Below are positions 35,957-46,073 of a stretch of DNA of 64,000 nucleotides, piece after piece. The DNA is from Pseudoneurospora amorphoporcata (Eukaryota > Ascomycota > Sordariomycetes > Sordariales > Sordariaceae). The position numbers and the translations under genes were made by a program. Numbering within the stretch: position 1 is the stretch's first letter; the number at the start of each line of letters is the position of its first letter. The notes beneath the pieces are model-generated. The model saw only the letters and a program-made list of their open reading frames with translations, had not been told where the DNA came from and made no database searches. Where the stretch lies: positions 1 through 64,000 of the forward strand of contig MU859155.1 in assembly GCA_033297205.1 (NCBI GenBank), given 5' to 3'.

Positions 35957-36895
35957 TCAGCTCAACACGCCACCAAACGGCTTATATCGATCCAAATCTC
36001 TCAACAAGGCATCAACGACACCCGGAAGATGTTGATCAAGTTTTCTTTTCTTGACATCCACCGACAGCGTGACGCCCCCGTTGGTTTTGCTGCCGCTGCC
36101 CTGTTGGCTAGCTGTATCGCTACCGGCCCTGTCCCTTGTCGGTGATGTGGGTGTTGATGATGATGATGTTGGTGACGACGCCATGGAAGCGGGAGACGCT
36201 TCGGGGGTAAGGTAGAAGTATAGGAACTCGGTTAGGCGGAACTTGACTTCGCGGCCGGTTTCTCTGCTCTTGAAAAGGGACGCAACGGTCAAAAGACCAT
36301 CAAGGCGCTCGAAGACGCGCACGTTGGCGGGGGAGTCGAGGAGGGCGACGACGAGGGTGATGATGGTTGCGCATTGGATGGCGGGGGTGTTGACGGGTTC
36401 TATTAGGTCGAGGAGGAGCTGCAAGTTGAGAGAGGGCCTATTAGTCGGAGTCCTGCTATTCTTCTTTTTTGTTGACGGTCGGCAACTTACATTCATGTGC
36501 GCGGCCCTCGAAAAGAGGACCTTGCTGGGTGGGTGTAGAAGGAGAACACCTTGGATCAGGTCCAAAGCATTGAGGATAAGCAAGTCATACTGCCCCTCGC
36601 CGCCTCGGGCCACCAGAAAGTCGAGCGTTGTGAGCAGCCGCTGGGCGACGTTCCATTCGAACCCCTCCTGCAACTTGAAGAACTCGCGAAATGCTGGGTC
36701 ACCAGCAAGGTCGCCTAGGCCCTTGCGCTGTAGTTGTGCTTGTCCCCCAGCCGCAGCCGCATCTTGTTCCCTCTTGGCCGGGCCCGATAAGCATATTTGG
36801 GCGAGCAAGCCCTCGACCTGTTTTAGACCCTTCTTGATCTTTGCCGGCTCGAAGGCCGAGAGGTTATCGAAAGCGAGCGATAGTAGTGACTCCAT
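35957..36895 (-). CDS. cdc14: Septation initiation network protein Cdc14 (Sid1 partner)
   Basis: CDS 36895-36491 and 36418-35957, 288 aa. The 72-bp intron (GTAAGT donor, TTGCAG acceptor) has no in-frame stop, so unspliced text also reads through. The text MESLLSLAFDNLSAFEPAKI, then KKGLKQVEGLLAQICL, later VEPVN-like IEPVNTPAIQCATIITLVVALLDSP and VKFRLTEFLYFYLTPE, is the fungal CDC14 family that binds Sid1 kinase in the SIN, not the Cdc14 phosphatase. The protein is mostly helical and repeat-like, with a Ser/Thr/Pro linker at about 215-260. It would act at the spindle pole body to trigger septation. Confidence 0.88.
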   Translation of the reverse strand: MESLLSLAFDNLSAFEPAKIKKGLKQVEGLLAQICLSGPAKREQDAAAAGGQAQLQRKGLGDLAGDPAFREFFKLQEGFEWNVAQRLLTTLDFLVARGGEGQYDLLILNALDLIQGVLLLHPPSKVLFSRAAHMNVSCRPSTKKKNSRTPTNRPSLNLQLLLDLIEPVNTPAIQCATIITLVVALLDSPANVRVFERLDGLLTVASLFKSRETGREVKFRLTEFLYFYLTPEASPASMASSPTSSSSTPTSPTRDRAGSDTASQQGSGSKTNGGVTLSVDVKKRKLDQHLPGVVDALLRDLDRYKPFGGVLS

Positions 36896-39595
36896 CGTTG
36901 TGACTTGTGTGTCTGTCTGTATGTGTCGTGATCGGAGTTTGTGTTTGTGGTTGAGTTTCGGATTCGTGGATTCGGAGAGGGGTTGCTGAAGATGTCCGAT
37001 CGATCGACGAAGATGATAATACTTGGAATAAGATGGGCAGCGCCCAATCGCCTATGATGTAATTTTGCGACGCCCGCAAGCTGAATGTGACCGGCAACCC
37101 CTGCGCCGAAGATCTTCAGGGCAGAAGAGGAGTTGATGCCAGGGTGAAAAGGGCTCTTGGCGCTCGCTAGTCGTTCCCAGTTCGGTCGACGTCTAGACAA
37201 ACAGTTAAGATATGGGATATTCGAAGTCGCGAGATGCTATTCAGAAAGATGTAGATGGTTGGATTTTAGGGAACGAAGTGGACGTCTGCCCCAAATGCGC
37301 CGCCGCGGAAGGGGTTCAGTTGGCGCAAGAGCTAGAGGATCGGATGGGATGGTCTGCTGCAAAACGGAAAGTCAAATGGTACTCTGACACCACGCGTGTG
37401 CGCGCGCAGACAGGGGGTCACCAGAGGACGGGGACTGGGACTGGGCCTGAAAACGAGGACCTGAGGCAGAAGTGGATCCGGCGACGTTGACCGCAAGATG
37501 CGAATTGGTTCGTTTGTGCGAGCGTGATGGCGCCGGTGCCACGACGGTCCAGGGATTTGGAGGGAGCCGGTGCGCTAAGATTTAGGGGACCACTACTAGG
37601 CGTACGGGCAGGGCAGGAGAGTTGCAGATGGACGGGAACCGCGCAAATGAGGAAAAAAAAAAAAAAAAGATGGAAAAATCAGAATGCGGAAGAAGAACCA
37701 CCTCCATTTTATCCCATCTGATCATGTGTCAGATTTTAGTCACAGTCCAAGGGACCCGACGACGAGAATGTAGCTGTTTTACTTGCAACAACCCGACCAA
37801 CGGAATGGAATAAGCTGTCCCTTGCTGCCCAGGCTCAAGCCAGGCTGTCAGAGCTGCCCGAAGCCGGATGCCACAGCAACCAGAACGGAGCTGATCAACA
37901 CGGCGCGCACTCCTTATCGGGCGCGAAACAGCAGTTACGGGCAGGCGCACATGCGTCCACGGATACAACCTACCTTGACGAGTTTGACACAGACCTAGGT
38001 GACGGAAAGGTGGGCAGTGGTGGTGGGCAGAGGTGGGGTTGCTGTGACTTCCCCGTGTCTGCATGTTTCCTCGGGCTTCCCGGTAGTAGGCAATCTGGAG
38101 GGCGGCAACGAGGCACATGCCGCCAGCCCTCAGCTGCACATGAGGGCAGGCACCCGCACACCCCCGCCGCCTTGCATCCGAGGTGGATTCTCCGGAGAGG
38201 GCAAAGTCAAACAGGGCTCCGAGACGGGCACCCGGACCAACATCAACATTTCAACCACCAACGCCCTTGTTATGATGGACAAACGCATGAATGTTTCGGC
38301 CTCGCAAGTGTTGGAGGATGCGGGGTGTGTGATGAGTTGAATCAGCGGGTCCAGCTTGTTGGGAATCATGGTTCAGTGCGGAGTAAAGAGGGGAGGTTCA
38401 TGCTTTGCAACTCCGTGCTGACGGGGCAGCAGGTACACGTACATGTGCTGCTCTCAATTGTGTTCGGAATCTTTCTCCGCCGATGTCTCATCCCATGGTT
38501 CACATAACCCACGAGAAGTTGAGCCTGAAGCCATCACGGTGATATTGAGCCCTTCACACAGTACTCTGTCTTTCGTTACTCCGCACATCGATCTTGCCTT
38601 GCCCATCCAGCTGAACATTCTGGGGTTTCTCCGTGATCTTCACTTGGATGCACTCGGCGCTTTCCTGGTGTCATGTCTTTATGCACAAAGTCAACGCGTG
38701 CGGTCCTTGAATCCCTTGAAAGTGCTCATATGATGTCCCAAAGATATAAAGCGTGCAGACTTCCCCTTTCCTACATCCGTCGTCTCGTCGTGAATCCAAA
38801 ACCTGCAAAAACAAAGTTGAACTTCCACTTTCGACCGCTTTTCTGGAATCCTCCTAATTTGCGCGAGGTCCACAACGGCCGATCTCGTTCGCCATATCCT
38901 CACCACGCCTGCATCTTTGACGAGCCCCTTACCAGCAACAACAACCTCAACCCCTATTCTCTGTTTGATTCAAGTCGGTCTGAAGCCCTGACAAAGAACG
39001 GGACACCGGAAATTCCCACGGTTTTCCACAAAGCAGAGGTAAGAGAGCCACCGTTTTTCATCCCTACAAGATGCCATGCAGGGAGCTCCCGACAAAGAGC
39101 AGCGCAAGACGGGATCGCCCGTTCGATCTTGTGCTTGAAGCTCCAAGGCGTCAGCCCCCTGTGAAAGCTCCCCGCATCTGATAGATACCCCACCGCGCTA
39201 TTTCCATTCAGGTGCCCTTGAGGTTCCATTCCTAACACCACCCACTCAATCTCTTCCGTCGGCCACCCAAAAAGTCTCCGCGCTTGCCATCACTTGCATC
39301 CACTGCCAGGGGAAACCAAAGGCCAGGCAGGTCAGGGTAGCGATCCGAGAAAAAGCTACAGCGAGCTTGACCCGATTTGTCCGCCCGCAGTTTCCCTTCT
39401 TGATCGGTTCCGCGGACTGAATGAGGATGGCTCACATGTGTCAAGACCGCGGATTGGAATCTGGAGTTTTGCTGGAGCCGAGCACAAGGAAGACTTCTTG
39501 TTGGCGTGATTATTAGGTTGCTGACCCCAAAATACAGATCTCATGGGCTTAGCAGGCGAGCAGGGCAAATCCCCCATCTTATAGCGAAGTGAGGT
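36896..39595. other. 2.7-kb divergent intergenic region (cdc14 / al-3)
   Basis: Contains the upstream regions of cdc14 and al-3. A 17-A run lies at about 37652-37668. A 92-codon frame (37212-37490) has one CPKC motif but no family match and biased Gly/Arg text at its end; I regard it as unsupported. From the Neurospora literature, al-3 also has a longer, conidiation-specific transcript that starts further upstream, so part of this region may be transcribed leader. Confidence 0.45.
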
Positions 39596-39611
39596 CGATT
39601 GCTTGCCGATT
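39596..39611 (+). promoter_or_regulatory. Light-responsive element, paired CGATT repeats
   Basis: Two CGATT repeats, at 39596-39600 and 39607-39611, are separated by 6 bp (GCTTGC) on the same strand, about 100 bp upstream of the TATA box of al-3. In Neurospora, such paired GATN-type repeats bind the White Collar complex, and the al-3 proximal element is described as having direct CGATT-type repeats. A blue-light switch at this site is inference. Confidence 0.6.
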
Positions 39612-39712
39612 GGCACACGACCTGTCGAGCGGTATTATCGTCATAGCGTGCGGGTATCGAATGTTGCCCAAGAGACTGTGAAGCCTGCTTCAGTTGTCAC
39701 CAACACGTGAAC

Positions 39713-39720
39713 TATTTATA
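39713..39720 (+). promoter_or_regulatory. TATA box of al-3
   Basis: TATTTATA lies 130 bp upstream of the al-3 start codon. The following leader is purine-rich (AAAGAAAAGGAAAA type) and leads to CACCATGG at the start codon. Confidence 0.5.
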
Positions 39721-39849
39721 AGAAGGCAGCCAGAGCGCCGGTCACATTTGACCATCCGACGACGCACGGGGTTTATGTTCCTGTACCGACGGTTTCCCAA
39801 TAAACATAAAAAGAAAGAAAAGGAAAAAAAAGAAAAGGAACACGTCACC

Positions 39850-41151
39850 ATGGCCGTAACTTCCTCCTCACCTCCCCTCGCCCCGCTTTCTGGTCTCTCC
39901 AACAACGACGACCTTGCTCCCTTCAACAAGTTCCCATCCGCCATCATCCCTCCAAGGACCTCTTCGAATCCCTTGACATCAGCCGTTCCCGGTCAACCAA
40001 TTCCCCTTGCCATCCCCTCCAATTGGATCTCTCCTGCCGCCGGTCTGGCTACAACAAACCAGGCGCAAAGCCGTAAACGCAAGGCCTCGGTCGCCCAAAT
40101 CGGTCCCTCCAGCATGCTCCCAACATCCTTCTCGCCATACACAATGGCGCCCCAACCGCCTCAGCCTCCCCCGAACCCAGACCGTTTTGCAACCGAAGAC
40201 TTCTTCAGCCCCTCACGACGCACCTGGTCCGAAGAGAAGGAGAAAGTCCTCACGGGCCCGTACGACTATCTCAACGGGCACCCAGGCAAGGACATCCGCT
40301 CGCAGATGGTGAAAGCCTTCAACGCCTGGCTCGACGTGCCTTCCGAAAGTCTCGAGGTGATCACCAAAGTGATCAGCATGCTGCACACGGCCTCCTTGCT
40401 CGTCGACGACGTCGAGGACAACAGCGTCCTGCGCCGCGGCTTTCCTGTCGCTCACTCCATCTTCGGCATCCCGCAGACCATCAACACGTCCAACTACGTG
40501 TACTTCCACGCTTTACAGGAGCTGCAGAAGCTCAAGAACCCCAAAGCCGTCAGCATCTTTTCCGAAGAACTGCTGAACCTGCATCGGGGCCAGGGCATGG
40601 ATCTCTTCTGGCGTGACACGCTCACCTGCCCTACCGAGGACGACTACCTGGAGATGGTATCCAACAAGACGGGCGGCCTTTTCCGGCTGGGAATCAAGCT
40701 CATGCAAGCCGAGTCGCGGTCGCCGGTGGACTGCGTGCCGCTTGTCAACATCATCGGCTTGATCTTCCAGATCGCGGATGACTACCATAACTTGTGGAAC
40801 CGCGAGTACACGGCCAACAAGGGCATGTGCGAGGACCTCACGGAGGGCAAGTTCAGTTTCCCTGTCATTCACAGCATCCGGTCGAACCCGAGCAACATGC
40901 AGCTGCTCAACATTCTCAAGCAAAAGACGGACGATGAGCAAGTGAAGAGGTACGCGGTGGCGTACATGGAAACCACGGGCAGCTTTGAGTATACCCGCAA
41001 GGTCATAAAGGTGCTGGTGGAGAGGGCGAGGAAGATGACGGAGGAGATTGATGATGGGAGGGGGAAGAGCGGAGGGATTCACAAGATTCTGGATCGCATT
41101 ATGCTTCATCAGGAAGAGAATGTGCAGCAGGAGAATGGGAAGAAGGAGTGA
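39850..41151 (+). CDS. al-3: Geranylgeranyl diphosphate synthase (albino-3)
   Basis: 433 aa, no intron. The start was chosen at CACCATGG (39850); the open frame continues 156 bp further upstream but without a family match. It makes GGPP from FPP and IPP, the precursor of carotenoids and of prenylated proteins. It has the first aspartate motif DDVED followed by NSVLRRG, and the second motif IADDYHN, both typical of fungal GGPP synthases, plus GQGMDLFWRD and NKTGGLFRL. A 110-residue Ser/Pro-rich leader precedes the catalytic domain, as in Neurospora AL-3. I recall the N. crassa protein as about 428 aa, so this may be a relative or a variant allele. The light element and TATA box lie upstream. 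Confidence 0.92.
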   Translation: MAVTSSSPPLAPLSGLSNNDDLAPFNKFPSAIIPPRTSSNPLTSAVPGQPIPLAIPSNWISPAAGLATTNQAQSRKRKASVAQIGPSSMLPTSFSPYTMAPQPPQPPPNPDRFATEDFFSPSRRTWSEEKEKVLTGPYDYLNGHPGKDIRSQMVKAFNAWLDVPSESLEVITKVISMLHTASLLVDDVEDNSVLRRGFPVAHSIFGIPQTINTSNYVYFHALQELQKLKNPKAVSIFSEELLNLHRGQGMDLFWRDTLTCPTEDDYLEMVSNKTGGLFRLGIKLMQAESRSPVDCVPLVNIIGLIFQIADDYHNLWNREYTANKGMCEDLTEGKFSFPVIHSIRSNPSNMQLLNILKQKTDDEQVKRYAVAYMETTGSFEYTRKVIKVLVERARKMTEEIDDGRGKSGGIHKILDRIMLHQEENVQQENGKKE

Positions 41152-41677
41152 ATGTGGTTGTGTTTGTTTGTCATAACATACCCTTCTGTTATTTCGGTTG
41201 TCAATTTTTTGTTTGTTTGGATTTTCATGGGATTGAACGTATGGGTGGTGAATCCTCTCTGGGGTCATAGTACCATCCAAAGAGCGATTCTGTCTGATAA
41301 CCGATCTTTTAAGGACACGGTGCTCAACCACATGGCGTTCATCTCTGGTCTATTTCTGATGGTGTTTGGGGATATCTCGTTTGGGTCAATTCTATGAAAC
41401 GCGGGACAGCACGTAATCAAGCATAGCGAATTTGGAACCCCTCTTCTTTTCTACTTCTTCCTTTGACTGACTGAAATGGTTTCTGGGTATCAAACTGCAC
41501 ACGACTATCATTCAACTCCTTCTCATGTTGACCTTCGCTTTGCAAAGACCTAGCTAGGAGGCATATGAGGCGAGTTCAATCCTGGTATCGAACCTTGATT
41601 TCCCATATTATAATAATCTGCTAACTCGCTCAACCTATCTTTGTACTCGGCAATACTCTTCCAAGCCAAAAAGCACC
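41152..41677. other. Convergent 3' intergenic region
   Basis: The 526 bp between the stops of al-3 and the Cys-rich membrane protein. AT-rich patches lie near 41200-41220 and 41600-41620, and there are no coding features. Confidence 0.6.
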
Positions 41678-43292
41678 TCAAAATTTCTCTACCGGTTGCG
41701 GCGCCTCCTGAGATGGCGTCCTTACGGTTTCCGTATGCGGTGACGGCGTATACAGAGGCGACACCGGCCCAGCTTCCATATCCAACGGACCAGATCCATA
41801 CAGCTCAAATCGCTCTCCGACTTCCTCTTGGTTACCAGGGGGTTGCCCAGTCGCCGCAGCATATTGCGACGTCGGTGTCGCTGTAACCCCAACCCCTTGG
41901 TGACCCTGCTCTGTCATCATCCTCGAGTCAATTTCGACTGGCACTGCAATATCACCAGGACCATGCGGCTGGAGCGGAACTCCCCTATCCCTATCTACAC
42001 CGGGGGTCGTGCCCGTCGATGGCAACCTTGAATCAGAGTAATGCCCAACCGCGGCCTCGGGGCCGAAATAATCTTGAGTCCCTCCAGGTCGAGATTGGAC
42101 ATCAGACGTGACTTCGGACATGGGCTGCTGTCCTCTCGCCCCTCCACTGATGATGGCGCCGATAATTCTACTTGGCCCCGAGCGATGCGAGGTGCTAGCT
42201 GTTGCGCCGCCCGCTTCGCTTGCCCGTCTGCGCCTCCGCGATCGCAGACACCACCACGTCAAGACGCCAATGACTAGGCCAAAGCCGACTACCACGCCAA
42301 TGGCAATACCAGCTTTTGCGCCCGCGCTCAGACCGGGATCGGGGTGAAACTCGGCGATGCCGCTGATGGTTGGGCTGGCAGCGCGTTCGGCGCAAAAGGC
42401 TTTGCCGGTAATTTGGGTGCAGCTCTGAGTGATATCACAACATCCGCCGCCCATGCTGGCGTCGCAGGAGGTTTGGCTAGTCGTGCAACCTGAAGGGACC
42501 AGCGGGACCAGTGTGCTGAGTGAGGACGAGGACGTGACGGTAGCGATACATTGGCCGCCTTCGCCGCAAGCCTGGCCGTATGGACAGCAGCCATTACCGA
42601 GGGATTGTGGGCAGCGGTAGAAGGAGACACGGCATTGGCGCGCGCAACAAGCTGATTGAAGGCTCACGGTGGATGTGCCATCTGTTGTTATAATTTTTGG
42701 GAGGGCGCATAAGGTCGAGCTTGACGTGCAGGGAGAACCACAGTTGGACCCGATCGCGCAACATGCTGCCTTGTCCAAGGCAGTAGAGTTAGCCTGACAA
42801 CTGTGGGAGCGATCAGCAAATGGGGTTATAAGAGAGCGGAGCACAGAAAGATGATAAACCAAAGGCAATGGTCTATCCAGATATAGTCAAGGTATGAGAG
42901 GAGTCCATGGCCAAGACGAGGAAGGAGCACATACAATTGATCGTTCCCACAGCAGAACCCGGCACCACCATTCCCAATTTCGAGGCCTAAACATCATGCA
43001 AGATCGCCTTGTCAGCCTTTCCAGCCCTGCAAATCTGGCATGCATAGTTCTTACACGAGTGTTGGTTATTGGGGCATTGAAACTGGCCCTGCCGCTTCTC
43101 AAGCGGACTCGCATTCGAGGCAGCGTACTCTTGGAAGTATCGAGGAGACAACAGGACGCCCGTTTCCACGGCTTGGAAGTTCTCATAGGCAGCAACGGTC
43201 ACAATAGACGATATGAGCCAGACGAGCAAGGCCAGGACTCGGACTCGGACTCGGATGGAAGCCTCCATCATGGTCATGGATGGGGTATACAA
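41678..43292 (-). CDS. Cys-rich single-pass membrane protein, unknown function
   Basis: CDS 43292-43055, 42986-42935, 42800-41678, about 470 aa. A signal peptide (VRVLALLVWLISSIVTVAA) is followed by a KR site and an extracellular part with many CC and C-x-C pairs (HSCLEIGNGGAGFCCGNDQF across two splice junctions; AACCAIGSNCGSPC; GNGCCPYGQACGEGGQC; GGGCCDITQSC). Next come one membrane helix at about residues 260-282 (AGIAIGVVVGFGLVIGVLTW) and an RSRRRRR stop-transfer. The Ser/Gly/Pro-rich cytoplasmic tail is about 185 residues. Splicing both introns restores regularly spaced Cys and the frame. The layout resembles fungal surface sensors, but I cannot name a family. The start could also be at 43277, 43271 or 43268. 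Confidence 0.72.
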
Positions 43293-45190
43293 GAGTCTTG
43301 TTATATCCTGAAGATCGTCGGTGGTGTGTGGGTACTTGAAGGAAACAGCCCTAAACCATGACTCTCGGAAGGTGACGCGGGGCTAGCTGTCTGTTCCGGA
43401 GTGATGTGCAAGGGGGAACGAGCGCCGACGACGGCAATGGTGTTGAAGGCGGGTGAACAGATGAGGCTGTGAAGCAAGCAAAGAAGACAAATTGCGAGCG
43501 ACTGCTTCACTACCTAAAAATCTCAGGGCATGTCAGCATTGAGGAAAAAACCGCGTTGTCTTCTGCCAAATCCCGTCCTTGTAAGCGCGCCGAGGGATGG
43601 TGAAAGGATCCGGGGGCCTGGCTACCTGTTGAGGTTCCATTATTCCCAAGCAACGTGCCGCTGCAACGGGCAAAAGGCTTCCCGGTGGCACAGCGGCCCA
43701 GACCTCCGGACTGGTCCTACTGGTGGGGCGAAGAACTTACTGAACCTGCACGACATATGAACAGTGGGAATTTGGAAATGCAGAACATGGGCGTTGTTGT
43801 CTTTGCTCACAGTGGGTGACAGTGGTGTGTGTCTTCTTTGTAAAAGCCACCGAGGGCAATAAAAACGTCTCTCAGTTCCGTGCGAGGACTCGCCAAGAAG
43901 GGGAGAAGAGCCAAAAGCAGCCAAATCCCAAAGAGGAAAGCGAGGCGAGTTGGTCGGTGGTGGTATCAAACACAAAGTTCCATGTAGCGTTTCGCTACAC
44001 CATCGAGTCGTACGGCGGTTCTGAGTATTGACTCCCGTCGCCCATGTCTCCGAGGGCTCGATACGCGGTGATATGAAGAAGTTGAGATTCTCGCCCGAGA
44101 TACTAGCGCTATGGCGGAATTGTCTGGGCCTCGGTCGATTTGCGCCAGCAGGTGTGTGGTTGGAATGATAGCGCATGTTGGGTGAACAGAAATAGTTGGA
44201 TTTTGAAACTGGCCCGAGAACCCGATGGGTCGGAATCCTGTCGACAATCCGTCTCCCTTCAATCATGAACCGGTCATGTCGGCTTTTTGGCCGACGAGAA
44301 TTTGGAGATCCCGTCCTCCAGGTCGTTGCGGTGAAAGGAAGGAAGGTGGCAAAGGTGTAAGAGAAGGCACGACCAGCACATCGAACTTTCCTCAATTTAA
44401 GTCCCCATCAGCCCGGAATACCCTGTCCTCTGCACGCTTCTTTCTACAAATGGATAACTCTTCTGCATCCAAATCACAAAGGAAGGTGCGGACGAACATG
44501 CCAAGGTGTGTTGACGTTCCTGCCAAGATTCACGAGAGTTTTATTCCGACGATCAGGCATGGTTCATGCTTCATGTCGGGATGTTGCCTATCACGCATTC
44601 AGTTACCATACCTTATAACTTGCCCGTCCCCTAGTATTTCAATCACACTTAGGTTTCTACCGAGGCTTCAAAGCTGCTCAACTCCGTCGTAAGGTCGATA
44701 TGGTGAAGAACTGCACCTTTTAGGCGAACTTCATGGGCCGCAGCTCAGGGTTGGTGGGGATATATTTGCGCTCGATGAGAGCGGTCTCTTTGCCATAGGC
44801 CTATTGGTCTTGTCTTGAGTTATTAAATGTTGGGGAGGAAGGGGGGAGGAAGGTGGAAGAGTGACTTACGCCTTTAGCAAGTGTCTTCCCCGACACCTTC
44901 CTGCTTTGCTCGTCAGCCATCGAGAACAGATTGTGTACATCCTTCAGGTGTTAAGTCGCAGCAGACGTCGTTGACTACGTGCACGAATAGCACATTTTCC
45001 AAGTGCTTTACTTCAAGTTCGTTTTTATCTCAAATCATAATTTACGCCGCCACCATCACCGTCGGTCCAGGACCTAGTATGCTATCCCAAAAAACCGACC
45101 GCTCGCCCAAGGTATCTCATTTCTCATATCTCAAACGTCCACCCATCAATTTTATTCACATAAATCGACAAAAGGCTCAAAGCCGCCAGT
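43293..45190. other. 1.9-kb intergenic region, no supported gene
   Basis: Lies between two minus-strand genes. The longest minus-strand frame (43640-44395) begins with a non-ATG codon and has no motifs; its first ATG leaves about 207 codons rich in Pro, Arg and His. I do not accept it as a gene. The region probably holds the promoter of the Cys-rich gene and the 3' end of the GFA gene. Confidence 0.5.
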
Positions 45191-46073
45191 TTACTGGGGC
45201 ATGCCATCGAAGGGCTTGGCCAAGTGCTCCTGGCAGAAGGGGAGCTTGGTCTTGGTCCAGATCTCGGTGTCCTATTGTTTCCAACCAGTCAGTTATATGT
45301 TCCATTTCGTAAGTGCCTGCAAGAGAGAAGAGAACACCTACAGGCTTAAGCGTCTTCTTGATCTCAGTAGAAAGAGAGCCACCCTTGAGAGCAATGATCT
45401 CGGGGGCACCCTCGGGGTCGTGGGCGATGGGGGAGCCGCACTCCTCGCAGAACCAGCGCCAGACGGCGTTGCCGGAGTCGGCGGTGCCCTTCCACTTCTT
45501 GATGGGGCCGTTGACCTCGAGCTTGTCCTTGAGGACTATGGCAACGAGAGCTATGTGGTATGTCAGCTTATCTGTGCTTGGGTCTCGATCCGGCAGTCAT
45601 GGCGAAGGAACAAGGAAAGCGGGTGGTGATTATATCGGGGTTCGGGTTATGTGCCTGGGTAGAGGTTTTCCAGCGGCCATTCAACCATGAAGCTGCTGGA
45701 GCTACATAGTTGGTACAGCTACCTCTAGGATCACTGAAAGCCCTGTGCTGCAGCTGCAGAGCAATTGCAGATTATTGTTGAGATATTGCGGGGGTGGGGC
45801 GGGGTAGAGGGAGCTGGCTCGATTGGGGAGCTATCCCAAGCTCGGCGGTGAAAGAAAAGTGCTTGCTACGAGAGCAATTTCTTTCCCCCATCCCGTTTCT
45901 GAGAAAGGGAAACATCCCGAGATGTTCAACTCTTGGAAGGTGATCTTACAGTAGGTAGAGCCGGACTGACGCTGGCAGTCATCGCAGTGATCATAGCCAG
46001 TGAGGAGGGGCTCCTCGGTGTCCTTGACGGTGTAAGTGACAGCCTTGCAAAGGCAGTGACCGGTGAGAGGCAT
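45191..46073 (-). CDS. GFA/CENP-V family zinc protein
   Basis: CDS 46073-45950, 45550-45342, 45271-45191, 137 aa. The glutathione-dependent formaldehyde-activating (GFA) fold is shown by GHCLCKAVTY, then YDHCDDCQRQSGSTYS, later WRWFCEECGSPIAHDPEGAP, ALKGGSLS and DTEIWTKTKLPF. The cysteines of C-x-C, C-x-x-C and FCEEC bind zinc. Splicing rejoins STY to SLVAIVLKDK exactly in frame. The first intron is 399 bp, long for this genome; the second is 70 bp. Many family members have no proven enzymatic role, so the substrate is unknown. Confidence 0.85.

Noticed and set aside
36243..36989. 248-codon plus-strand frame over cdc14
   Set aside because: Antisense shadow of the conserved Cdc14 coding sequence; it has no motif of its own.
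37212..37490. 92-codon frame with one CPKC pair, possible small zinc protein
   Set aside because: Only one Cys pair, Gly/Arg-rich tail and no family resemblance.
43640..44395. 251-codon minus-strand frame
   Set aside because: Begins with a non-ATG codon, has no family motifs and no splice support, and has composition like non-coding DNA.
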